DNA of 64,000 nt, taken from assembly GCA_964526785.1 (NCBI GenBank), contig CAZGMJ010000003.1, positions 124,001 through 188,000 on the forward strand. Reading direction: 5' to 3'. Below, in pieces: positions 55,175 through 63,122 of this stretch (position 1 is the stretch's first letter; each line of letters begins with the position of its first letter). The notes below the pieces were generated by a model. It worked only from the letters and a program-made list of their open reading frames with translations, searched no databases and was not told the DNA's origin. A program made the translations under genes and the position numbers. This DNA is from CAZGMJ01 sp964526785. GTDB taxonomy: Bacteria > Planctomycetota > Phycisphaerae > Sedimentisphaerales > Anaerobacaceae.

Positions 55175-56517
55175 GTAGTCCCGGGTCCCTTGCCCGGAAG
55201 TGTGAAACTGAAAGTGCTCCCGCACCCATCCGCATTATTCTCCGCCCATATCCTCCCCCCGTGTCGCTCCACCACCTGCTTGGCAAAAGACAACCCCAGT
55301 CCCGTGCCGTCCCGCTCAATCTGCCTGGCATTGTCGGCCCGATGGAATTCTTCGAATATACCCGTCAGTTCGCCCTCCGGAATCCCGATGCCCGTGTCGA
55401 TCACTCGAATGAGTACGAAATCACCGTCCCACTTGCCTTCCAGCCGAATCCACCCCTCTTCCGGCGTATACCGTGCCGCATTAAACAGTAAATTAGTGAT
55501 CGTCTCCTCGATCAGCACCGATTCGCCCACCACTTCGTCGATCGTTTCATCAATCTCATACTCCACGTTGATGGCCTTCTCCCGCGTCCTGGCCTGCACC
55601 GCCGCCAGCGCGTCGAATATGCAGTTCTTCAGCGAAAACCGGCTTACTTCCAGTCGCCCGGTCAACTTCATGCGTGTCAGCTTCAGCAGCGCCGTAATGA
55701 ATGCCATGCACTTGGTGGTCCGTCGATAAGCACGCTCCACAAGGTCCTTCTGCTTCTCATTCAAAGGCCCGACAATCTCCTCCTCGACGATGCCCACACA
55801 TCCCTGAATAGCAGCCAGATGCCCCTTTATATCGTGCGTCAGACGCAGTACGTACTCGTTCTTCAACTGATCCTTGGCTTCCAAAAGCCGGTTCGCTTCT
55901 TCGTAGTCTTCCTGCTGCTTGCGAAGCTGCTCGGAGATGGATGTCGTCATGTAGACGATCAGGTACAGCGTCACGGAAAAGACAAACAGCGTCCCCAGCA
56001 CGAACGTCCCGTCCTTGTACAACCCATGACCGGCAAATCCCGTCAGACTGTAGTGCCGGATGACCCCGTAGTATTCCAGCATGACCAGCAGCGTGAACAG
56101 CGATACCGCCAGCGTCGCCTGGAGATAGCTCTGCACCTTCGAGGACAAAATGCTCGCGATAATCATGTGAAACACAAAGAAGAAAAGGAAGGGATTCTCA
56201 ATCCCCCCGGAATAGTGAAGGATGGTTGCCAGAATAAGAAGATCGGCCGAGATCTGAAACGTGATAATACGCCCGATGCGCTTCGGAGTCGGTTCCTTGC
56301 CGCCCCATGTGCTGTACTTCAGCAGGTCATACAGCAGGAAATTATATACGACGAGCAATCCCGAAATAATGTACAAAGTCCGCGCCGGTAGCTCAACCCC
56401 CAGAACTCGTTTGGCGGCAAAAGCGGCAATCGCCAGCGTTGCGATCGCTATCCACCTGAGTTTCACAAGCCAGTGCGCCCTCTGTACGAGGCTTGTGCTC
56501 TGCAATAGGTTTTCCAT
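55168..56517 (-). CDS. RegB/PrrB-like membrane sensor histidine kinase
   Basis: A 449-residue sensor. Six membrane helices fill residues 1-200. Between the third and fourth lies HYSGGIENPFLFFFVFHMI, containing GGxxNPF, the RegB/PrrB quinone-binding signature. The H-box RLTHDIKGHLAAI (about 236) has the phosphorylated histidine, followed by the N-box NLLFNAARYTPEE, G1 VIDTGIGIPEG and G2 GTGLGLSFAKQ. RegB-type kinases sense the redox state of the quinone pool. No redox-active cysteine equivalent to RegB Cys265 was identified. It follows its response regulator by 7 bp. Confidence 0.92.
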   Translation of the reverse strand: MENLLQSTSLVQRAHWLVKLRWIAIATLAIAAFAAKRVLGVELPARTLYIISGLLVVYNFLLYDLLKYSTWGGKEPTPKRIGRIITFQISADLLILATILHYSGGIENPFLFFFVFHMIIASILSSKVQSYLQATLAVSLFTLLVMLEYYGVIRHYSLTGFAGHGLYKDGTFVLGTLFVFSVTLYLIVYMTTSISEQLRKQQEDYEEANRLLEAKDQLKNEYVLRLTHDIKGHLAAIQGCVGIVEEEIVGPLNEKQKDLVERAYRRTTKCMAFITALLKLTRMKLTGRLEVSRFSLKNCIFDALAAVQARTREKAINVEYEIDETIDEVVGESVLIEETITNLLFNAARYTPEEGWIRLEGKWDGDFVLIRVIDTGIGIPEGELTGIFEEFHRADNARQIERDGTGLGLSFAKQVVERHGGRIWAENNADGCGSTFSFTLPGKGPGTTA

Positions 56518-56524
56518 GAAACTG

Positions 56525-56920
56525 TCACGCTTTGTGGAGCAGGCTGTTCACCTTTTCCAGAAGGACATCGGGTTTGACAGGCTTGTCCAGGAATTCCTCC
56601 ACGGGCAGCCAGTCTTCATCGCCGGCCTCCGACTTGAAGTCGAGCCCGGTCTTCTCCTTAACCGCCGTCAACATGAGAATCGGTATATCCTTGTATTCGT
56701 CGCTGTGCTTCAGTTCGCGGCTTAACATGAAACCCTCTTGTGACGTGTTCATCATCACGTCCAGGATAATCAGATCAGGCCGCTCCGCCTTGATCTTCGC
56801 CATACCCTCTTCGCTGTCCCCTCCGTTGTCCACATCGTAGCCCCGATTCTCAAGGACCACTCGCATAGCTTCCGTAATATCAGGATCGTCGTCGATAATC
56901 AGTATCTTGCCCTGTCCCAT
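56525..56920 (-). CDS. Single-domain response regulator (REC)
   Basis: About 131 residues from ATG 56920 (GGGGAA upstream; another ATG lies six codons earlier). A bare receiver domain: acidic pocket IIDDDPDI, phosphorylation site LIILDVMMNT with Asp near 55, switch LMLTAV and the cis-lysine DKPVKP. There is no output domain, so it must act through protein contacts or a phosphorelay. It is the obvious partner of the neighbouring RegB-like kinase. The upstream neighbour is the hydrogenase protease, 130 bp away. Confidence 0.92.
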   Translation of the reverse strand: MGQGKILIIDDDPDITEAMRVVLENRGYDVDNGGDSEEGMAKIKAERPDLIILDVMMNTSQEGFMLSRELKHSDEYKDIPILMLTAVKEKTGLDFKSEAGDEDWLPVEEFLDKPVKPDVLLEKVNSLLHKA

Positions 56921-57068
56921 TTCGTTCCCCAGTTCCATTGAGTGTAACCGTCTGTAAATGCTCCTGTCATGTCCTGCCTGTAGTGTATATCACACACCCG
57001 CGCCCGTCAACAGCCATTCCGACCCGCCGAATTGACCTGCCTGGCCCCGCATCACCGTGCACGCCGCG

Positions 57069-57530
57069 CTACGCATCCAACTCGCCCGCTACCAGCGCCG
57101 CATAATGACCCACTCGCTTCTCCAGATCGCCGCTCAACTCCATGCCCGGCTCGACTTTTCCCGGTTCGATGCCGAAAATGACGATCTCCTCCGGAGCGTC
57201 TCCGAGCTGCTTGGCCATCTGCAAAACCTTCAACAGATCCGCCTCGTGCAGCGAGCGATGCGTCAACACCTTCGTGCTCTCAACGTCGTCTGGCGAGAAC
57301 CGCCGGATCGCCCCGACCTCGGCCCCCATATATGCACAGTCCACGAACACGACCTTCCGCCGGCCCGCAATGTGATGCAGAATCGAGATCCCGCCCGTGC
57401 CGCCGTCGATAAACGCAACGCCCGGATAATCCGCCTCGCCTTCGGCCAATTGCTCGATGAGCCGCACGCCGATACCCTCATCCGACATAAGCGGATTGCC
57501 AAGACCAATTACAGCTACGTCCTTTGACAT
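57069..57530 (-). CDS. Hydrogenase maturation protease, HyaD/HupD type
   Basis: About 153 residues from ATG 57530 (GGCAGG upstream). GLGNPLMSDEGIG is the HyaD signature with the nickel-ligand glutamate/aspartate; DCAYMG and THRSLHEADLL provide the other acidic and histidine residues. It would cleave the eight-residue tail of the group 3b large subunit encoded just upstream. It is clearly different from the HycI-type protease at 41610, matching the two hydrogenase classes. Confidence 0.93.
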   Translation of the reverse strand: MSKDVAVIGLGNPLMSDEGIGVRLIEQLAEGEADYPGVAFIDGGTGGISILHHIAGRRKVVFVDCAYMGAEVGAIRRFSPDDVESTKVLTHRSLHEADLLKVLQMAKQLGDAPEEIVIFGIEPGKVEPGMELSGDLEKRVGHYAALVAGELDA

Positions 57531-57609
57531 CGAACCTGCCCCGGGCAATGTGTTGCCGCAAAACAGCCCCGGCCCGTCACACGCTCCGCGGAACCGCCCG
57601 TCCGGCGAC

Positions 57610-58917
57610 TCAGCGCACGAACCGCACGTTCAGCATGTGCGTCGAACACGAAATGCACGGATCGTAGGACCGTACCAGCATTTCCAGCTTCTGCCGCACG
57701 GCGTCCTCGCCCTCGTCGAGAATCTCCGGTACGAACTTCTCGAAGTCGTGCTGAATGCTCGCGTGGTTCTGGTTCGTCGGAATGCAGATATCGGCGCCGA
57801 CGCACTTGCCCTTGCTGTCGAACTCGTACTCGTGGAAGAGAATGCCGCGCGGAGCCTCGACACAACCGCTGGCCTTGCCCGCCTTGGGCGAACTCGTCGC
57901 CTTCTCGTCCTTCAGCCCGGCCGTCAGCAACTCGTCGATCAACTGCAAACTCGCCTCGACAACGTGCACGCACTCAACAAGCTGCGCGATGTTGTTCATG
58001 AACGGATTGCAGCAGCCCTTCTCCAGACCGAACATCTTCGCCACGTCTTTCGCCAGCGGCAAGAGCAAATGGCCGTTGTTGTTGAAGCGGGCCAGCGCGC
58101 CGACCGAATACGAATTCCGATTCCACTTGGTCCACTTCGCCGTGGACTGATCCACAACATACTCGTTCGCAACCGTCTTCCAGTCGTTGATCGGCACCGT
58201 TCCGTCGAAATCCGTGGACGTAATGTCGCCGTGATAGAACGTATACGTCGGCGGATCGTCCTGCTGGAGCGAAACGTATTCCGTATCCCGCTCGAAGTCC
58301 GGTATGTTCTGCGCAACCGAAAGCACTACCTCGGCAACCGCCTTGAGATCGGCCACGCTGTCCTTGAGTTGCTGCTGCAAATCGCGCAACTGCCGCTCGG
58401 TCGGTATCTTCGTCAATCCGCCCGGCACCAGCGTCACCGGATGCGTCGTCCTGCCCGCAATCAGATCCGACCAGTTGTTCGCCAGCCGATGCAGCTTGAT
58501 AATCGTCTTGACCGCATCCGGAGCCTGCGCCACCAGCGGCACCACCGACGGCACGCCGAAGAAGTCCGGCGCCGCCAGATAACCCACGTGCAGCGTATGG
58601 CTCTGCAACTGCTCCGAATAGTGCATCAGAATACGGACCTTGTCGGCCTGCTCCGACACCTCGATTCCCATTGCGTTCTCGACCGCCTTCGTCGAGGCCA
58701 GCGAGTGTGTAATCGAACAGATGCCGCAGATTCGGCTCACAACCGTCTGGATATCCGTATAGTCGAGCCCCCGAACCATCGCCTCGAAGAACCGCGGCGC
58801 CTCGGGCACCTGCCACTCGACCTGCTCGATCTTACCGTCGTTGGCGTTGACAAGAATATTGCCGTGGCCTTCCACGCGCGTAATGTGCTTGACATCGACG
58901 TTCATTGTCTTACTCAT
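57610..58917 (-). CDS. hydA: Group 3b [NiFe]-hydrogenase large (alpha) subunit
   Basis: A 435-residue catalytic subunit. RICGICSITH (62-71, C64 and C67) and the C-terminal DPCISCSTH (C421, C424, H427) bind nickel and iron; only eight residues follow H427, the tail removed by the maturation protease. RVEGHGNILV is the group 3 N-terminus. The gene overlaps the delta subunit by 8 bp. The four-gene set beta-gamma-delta-alpha is that of the sulfhydrogenase/NADP-reducing group 3b hydrogenases, which are soluble and reversible. Confidence 0.95.
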   Translation of the reverse strand: MSKTMNVDVKHITRVEGHGNILVNANDGKIEQVEWQVPEAPRFFEAMVRGLDYTDIQTVVSRICGICSITHSLASTKAVENAMGIEVSEQADKVRILMHYSEQLQSHTLHVGYLAAPDFFGVPSVVPLVAQAPDAVKTIIKLHRLANNWSDLIAGRTTHPVTLVPGGLTKIPTERQLRDLQQQLKDSVADLKAVAEVVLSVAQNIPDFERDTEYVSLQQDDPPTYTFYHGDITSTDFDGTVPINDWKTVANEYVVDQSTAKWTKWNRNSYSVGALARFNNNGHLLLPLAKDVAKMFGLEKGCCNPFMNNIAQLVECVHVVEASLQLIDELLTAGLKDEKATSSPKAGKASGCVEAPRGILFHEYEFDSKGKCVGADICIPTNQNHASIQHDFEKFVPEILDEGEDAVRQKLEMLVRSYDPCISCSTHMLNVRFVR

Positions 58918-59662
58918 AGATAGTCGGCTCCTGTTTGCTGCCGAAAAGAACCATCTTCTCTTTCAGGTCCTCGACGGACAGGTTGAATCTCTCTATTACG
59001 TCCCGGGCTGCTTCCACGTTCGGGTTGTCGATATAACCCCGGCAACCGAAACACCGAAAACCGGAAGACGGACACCGCGCCCCGCACCCGGCCCGAATAA
59101 TCGGCCCGAGGCACACCTGGTCGTACTGCCACAGACACGGATTGCCCTTGGCTTTGCACTCCACACAAACCGGGTAATCCGGAATCTCAGGCTTCTTGCC
59201 CAACAGCAGACACCGGATCACGTACGTGAACTCCTTGCGGTCCATCGGACAGCCCTGAACCTCGAAATCGACATCCACGACCTCGTGCACCGCCTTGGTC
59301 ATCGCCGTATTCAAGTGTGGCTTGCTCGCATCTTTGGCGTACACGCACTCCTTCACCTCATCGAGGTCGAAGTTGTTCTTCAGCTTGTTCACGCCGCCGA
59401 TGGTCGCACATGCCCCGATCGTCACCAGAACCTTCGCCTTCTTGCGAATCTCCTTGATCCGCTCGATGTCTTCGTCTCTGGTGATCGAACCCTCGACGAT
59501 CGCAATGTCGTACTCGTCGCTCTGCTCGCTCATGGCTTCCCGCCACTCAACGACGTCAGCCACGCCCAGCAGATCGAGTATCTCCTCTTCGAGATTGACG
59601 ATCTGCAGTTGGCAGCCTTCGCAGCAGGCGAAATCAAAGATTGCAACTTTCGGTTTACTCAT
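58910..59662 (-). CDS. hydD: Group 3b hydrogenase small (delta) subunit
   Basis: A 250-residue iron-sulfur protein. Proximal cluster ligands are in FACCEGCQLQ (about 11-20), IGACATIGG and QGCPMDRKE. The C-terminal half has CVECKAKGNPC, CLGPIIRAGCGARCPSSG and CFGCRG, carrying further [4Fe-4S] clusters. It passes electrons from the active site to the gamma/beta diaphorase subunits. No twin-arginine signal, so the enzyme is cytosolic. Confidence 0.95.
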   Translation of the reverse strand: MSKPKVAIFDFACCEGCQLQIVNLEEEILDLLGVADVVEWREAMSEQSDEYDIAIVEGSITRDEDIERIKEIRKKAKVLVTIGACATIGGVNKLKNNFDLDEVKECVYAKDASKPHLNTAMTKAVHEVVDVDFEVQGCPMDRKEFTYVIRCLLLGKKPEIPDYPVCVECKAKGNPCLWQYDQVCLGPIIRAGCGARCPSSGFRCFGCRGYIDNPNVEAARDVIERFNLSVEDLKEKMVLFGSKQEPTIYE

Positions 59663-59664
59663 GC

Positions 59665-60504
59665 TTATATTGCCTCCGGCATAATTGCCAAATCAGAATA
59701 CTTGAATACCGGCCCGTCCACGCATACGTACACGCTGTTGATCTGGCAGTGTCCGCATTTGCCTACGCCGCATTTCATCTTGCGTTCGAGATTAAGGTAG
59801 ATTCTGTCGTGAGGCACGTCGTACTCTTCCAGCGCCATCAACACGAATTTGTACATAATCGGAGGCCCGCAGATCAAAGAAATCGCCGAACCCACGTCCG
59901 TCTGAATCTTCGGAATCAGCGTCGTAACCACGCCGACGTTCCCGTCCCACTTCTCATGCGGCTCGTCTATCGTCTCGAGATACTCGATATCATCCCGCTT
60001 CGACCATGCCTCCAACTCCGGAGCCAGCAGCCGCTGCTCGTATTCCTTCGTACCCATCACAATCGTCACATCGCCGTAGTCGTCCCGATTGTCCAGAACG
60101 TAGTTGATGAACGACCGCTGAGGCACCAGCCCGATGCCCCCGCAGATGAATACCAGATCCTGCCCCTTGGCCTCTTCCACCGGATACGTCCCCTTGCCCA
60201 GCGGCCCGCGAATACCCAGCTTGTCGCCGGGTTTCAGATTGTGCACCGCGTTGCTGACGTTCCCGATCTTGCGAATTACCATCTCGAAACCGTTCTTCTG
60301 CGTCGGAGACGACGCAATCGTAATCGGCGCCTCCCCGATCCCCGCAACCGACACTTCCACGAACTGCCCCGGAATGTAGTCGAACTGGCCGTCATCCATC
60401 GTCAGCCGAAGATACATCTCGGTCGCGTTCGTCAGTTCCGCCTCTTCCACCGTGGCCAACTGCGGCAGGTAAATGTCTTTCTCTTTAATCGCACTCTGAC
60501 ACAT
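59665..60504 (-). CDS. hydG: Group 3b hydrogenase gamma subunit (FAD, NAD(P)-binding)
   Basis: About 279 residues from the ATG at 60504, with GGAG upstream. FAD domain: GQFVEVSVAGIGEAPITIAS; NAD(P) domain: LGIRGPLGKGTYPVEEA and VFICGGIGLVPQRSFI, then LICGPPIMYKF. The C-terminus MKCGVGKCGHCQIN binds [2Fe-2S]. Parallel in layout to the cluster 1 subunit at 52314; the two copies have diverged substantially. Confidence 0.94.
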   Translation of the reverse strand: MCQSAIKEKDIYLPQLATVEEAELTNATEMYLRLTMDDGQFDYIPGQFVEVSVAGIGEAPITIASSPTQKNGFEMVIRKIGNVSNAVHNLKPGDKLGIRGPLGKGTYPVEEAKGQDLVFICGGIGLVPQRSFINYVLDNRDDYGDVTIVMGTKEYEQRLLAPELEAWSKRDDIEYLETIDEPHEKWDGNVGVVTTLIPKIQTDVGSAISLICGPPIMYKFVLMALEEYDVPHDRIYLNLERKMKCGVGKCGHCQINSVYVCVDGPVFKYSDLAIMPEAI

Positions 60505-60552
60505 CAATCAAACTCCTAACAGGGCTGCCGGGCGTCAAACCGCCTCGCCAGA

Positions 60553-61590
60553 TTATCCAATGCCTAAATCATCCACCAGTCGATTATAAACGCTAACCGG
60601 ATTCGCAATGTCAGGCAGACACGCCGCAACGCACCGCCCGCATCCCACGCACGCAATCTGCCCGCCGATCTTCATCGGAACGTACTTGGCCTTCCGGTAC
60701 AACCGATGCCGGAATCGATGCGACCGGTCCTTGCGAAATTCGTGATCCGGAGCCACCTTCGTAAAACCGTCCAGCAAACAGCCGTCCCAGCACCGCTCCC
60801 GCTTGCCCCCCTGCATATCCCAGTTCACGTCGTCCTGAACGTCGAAGCAGTAACACGTCGGACAAACCAGATTGCACGACCCGCAGGAAAAACACGTCTT
60901 CGCCCGCTCTTCCCAAACCGGATGATCGTACGCCTTCTCCAGCAGCCGCGGCAGATAAGAAGTGTTGCACTTCAACTCGTGCTTGTTCAGGCCGTCCTCG
61001 TTCTTCTCCCACACCGCCTGCCGCTTCTTCAAATCTTCTTCGCCCGCATCCGCAGCATCCTTCGCCCGAGCCAGCAGCGCCTCGCCTTTCTCCGTCGCCG
61101 CTTCCGCCACGTACCCGTCTCCCACGTCCGTCAGCAGCACGTCGTAGCCCTTCTTGACCGTCGCCGTCCCCATCGAAGAGGCAAACACGTTCTCCGAAGC
61201 CTTCGCCACGTCGCACGCGATGATCGTCGCATTCTCGCGACGTTTCATGTAATGCGAATCGTAGTTGTCCTGCTGGAACAGCTCATCCATCTGGTTGATC
61301 GCTATCATGTCATACGGATGCACGCCCACCAGAACGAACTTTTCATCGTCGAATTGCGACGCGTAAGGCCCCGCCATCTCGTACGTCACCAGCGTCTCGC
61401 GCGGAGGAAGAAAGTACTTCTTCGGCGACTGCAGCGTCACATCGTAATCCAGCCGCAGATCCTCGGCCGACTCCACCGGAGCATAGTCGAACCGATCCCC
61501 CTTGGCCTGCACTCCAATAACCTGCTCTTCCTTGGCAATCGCGTCGATCAAATCCGCGAACGCCTTCTTCGATAGTTTCTTTACACTCAT
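60553..61590 (-). CDS. hydB: Group 3b hydrogenase beta subunit (iron-sulfur)
   Basis: A 345-residue protein with CFSCGSCNLVCPTCYC (about 230-245) and CVGCGRCVAACLPDIANP (about 315-330). The second motif keeps all four ligand cysteines, in contrast with the cluster 1 homologue at 53132. It connects the gamma flavoprotein with the delta subunit. It starts 95 bp after rex copy 2. Confidence 0.94.
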   Translation of the reverse strand: MSVKKLSKKAFADLIDAIAKEEQVIGVQAKGDRFDYAPVESAEDLRLDYDVTLQSPKKYFLPPRETLVTYEMAGPYASQFDDEKFVLVGVHPYDMIAINQMDELFQQDNYDSHYMKRRENATIIACDVAKASENVFASSMGTATVKKGYDVLLTDVGDGYVAEAATEKGEALLARAKDAADAGEEDLKKRQAVWEKNEDGLNKHELKCNTSYLPRLLEKAYDHPVWEERAKTCFSCGSCNLVCPTCYCFDVQDDVNWDMQGGKRERCWDGCLLDGFTKVAPDHEFRKDRSHRFRHRLYRKAKYVPMKIGGQIACVGCGRCVAACLPDIANPVSVYNRLVDDLGIG

Positions 61591-61684
61591 GTCTCAATCC
61601 CGGCCGATGGCCATTGTCAACTACAACAAATCCGTTCAATCACAAATCGTGAATCGTTTATTCTCTTTCCTGCCAACAACAAAG

Positions 61685-62347
61685 TCAAACCGCATCTTTC
61701 GTCCCGTTCGCCGCCTCCGTCGCACGCTCGGCCGGCACATAATAAGGCAAACGCGCCAACTCCATCGCAATATCCAGAGTCGCAACCTTCACCTTCCGCG
61801 GAGCTTCCACCTTGCACGGCGAAAAGCTCAAAATCCCCCGCACCCCCGCCTCGACCAGCCCATCGACCGTCTCCTGAGCCGCCTCACGCGGCACCGCCAC
61901 GATCGCCAGACGTATCTTGCGCCCCGCCAGACTCGACAGATTCGCCGCGTCCTCAACCACCACATCGCCGATCCTTTGACCCACCTTCTCAGGATCCGCA
62001 TCGAACGCCGCCACTATATCCAGCCCGAAGACCCCGAATCCCGGATATGCCAGCACCGCCGAACCAAGATTCCCGACCCCCACCAGTGCCGCCCGCTGAC
62101 TGACGTCGAACCGCAGAATCCGCTTGATATGCCGCACCAGCCCCGAAACCTCGTACCCCACGCCAGGCTTGCCGAACTCCCCGAAATACGAGAAATCCTT
62201 CCGGATCTGGCTCGGATTCACCCCAACCGCCTCCGCAAGAACCTTGCTCGAAATCTTCTCGTGCCCCTCGCGCAAAGAATGCATCAGGGCCCGCAGATAA
62301 ACGGGCAAACGCTTGATTGTCTCATCCGGTATTCGGTGGTATCGCAT
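61685..62347 (-). CDS. rex: Redox-sensing transcriptional repressor Rex (copy 2)
   Basis: A 220-residue Rex with the winged helix (VNPSQIRKDFSYFGEFGKPGVG) and the Rossmann motif ALVGVGNLGSAVLAYPGF. It heads the group 3b hydrogenase operon in the same arrangement as copy 1. The two copies share about half their residues. A Rex-type operator lies 26 bp upstream. Confidence 0.95.
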   Translation of the reverse strand: MRYHRIPDETIKRLPVYLRALMHSLREGHEKISSKVLAEAVGVNPSQIRKDFSYFGEFGKPGVGYEVSGLVRHIKRILRFDVSQRAALVGVGNLGSAVLAYPGFGVFGLDIVAAFDADPEKVGQRIGDVVVEDAANLSSLAGRKIRLAIVAVPREAAQETVDGLVEAGVRGILSFSPCKVEAPRKVKVATLDIAMELARLPYYVPAERATEAANGTKDAV

Positions 62348-62372
62348 AGGATTGCATACGCACTATTAGTAC

Positions 62373-62390
62373 TTGAGTTCACAATCACAA
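62373..62390 (-). promoter_or_regulatory. Rex-type operator upstream of rex copy 2
   Basis: TTGAGTTCACAATCACAA on the plus strand reads TTGTGATTGTGAACTCAA in the gene direction, an 18-base imperfect palindrome close to the Rex consensus. It shares TTGAGTTCACA-TCACA with the site at 54939 and lies at nearly the same distance from its rex gene. Confidence 0.7.
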
Positions 62391-62712
62391 ACTAAATCAT
62401 AGACGATACCCAAATCCCCGAACGCTGTCAACATCCTTGCCCGCCCATCCACTGAAGATTTCCACCCACGATATGCGCAACCCATTTATCAATAAATACT
62501 TACACATACCGTGCGAATAGTTAAAATTCTGTTTTTTTCTCCGCATAGGGCGTTCCTCCCCGCCGACGCCCGATGCCGCCTGCATCCAGTGCATCCGCCG
62601 CATATCCACATACCGCCCATACTCCGAAAAATCCCTGAAGCCGCCGGATTTATGCCCGCACCTGCGATCTCTGCACCGAAAAAAACCTCCCAGATCGCCC
62701 GCTCCACCCAAA
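62391..62712. other. Promoter region and AT-rich stretch upstream of rex copy 2
   Basis: About 320 bp with no supported gene; overlapping minus-strand frames lack domains. The stretch 62490-62540 is AT-rich compared with the flanks and probably contains the promoter of the second hydrogenase operon. No confident -10/-35 pair was identified. Confidence 0.5.
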
Positions 62713-63121
62713 CTAACACACATCCTCACTCCCGCTCACCCAGCCGATCGCCGCCTCCATCTCCTCAAAAACGCGCACAACATTCGACACCTTCGCCCGT
62801 CGGCCCCGCTCCCACAACTGCCCCCATGCCTCCGAACGCCCCTCACCAACCACTATCGCGCACCTGCCCCCGCCGATACCGGCATCGTTGACCTCGTGAA
62901 ACCGTCTGATCGCCGCCAGGGCCCCCCTTCCCAACCCCCGCAATATCCAGCTTCCTGTGATCGAAAAGCACCCCTCTCCCGGCCGCCCACCGCGCACGGC
63001 CCAGCAGCTCTGCCCCCATCCGAACAAAACCTCCCCCGCTCATCCGCCCTTCTGTCGCAACGCAAAAGTACCCGCCGGCCGCATCGAATGATATCCGCCA
63101 ATCCATCGCGCCGGACCCCAT
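62713..63121 (-). pseudogene. STAS/SpoIIAA-like protein, interrupted by a frameshift at a C6 run
   Basis: Two adjacent frames together read as one protein. The first (from ATG 63121 or 63106) runs VATEGRMSGGG, then LFDHRKLDIAGVGKG. The second continues ALAAIRRFHEVNDAGIGGG and VVRVFEEMEAAIGWVSG to the stop at 62713. The switch falls at six cytosines, 62922-62927; removing one base joins the frames. The content resembles STAS/SpoIIAA-like proteins of 120-130 residues. It could be a sequencing error, a recent mutation or programmed frameshifting. The start overlaps the region just after the FG-GAP gene stop. Confidence 0.65.
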
Positions 63122-63122
63122 T

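Noticed and set aside
62397..62729. Minus-strand open frame of 110 codons upstream of rex copy 2
   Set aside because: Covers the AT-rich promoter-like region, has no domain and two other frames are also open there.
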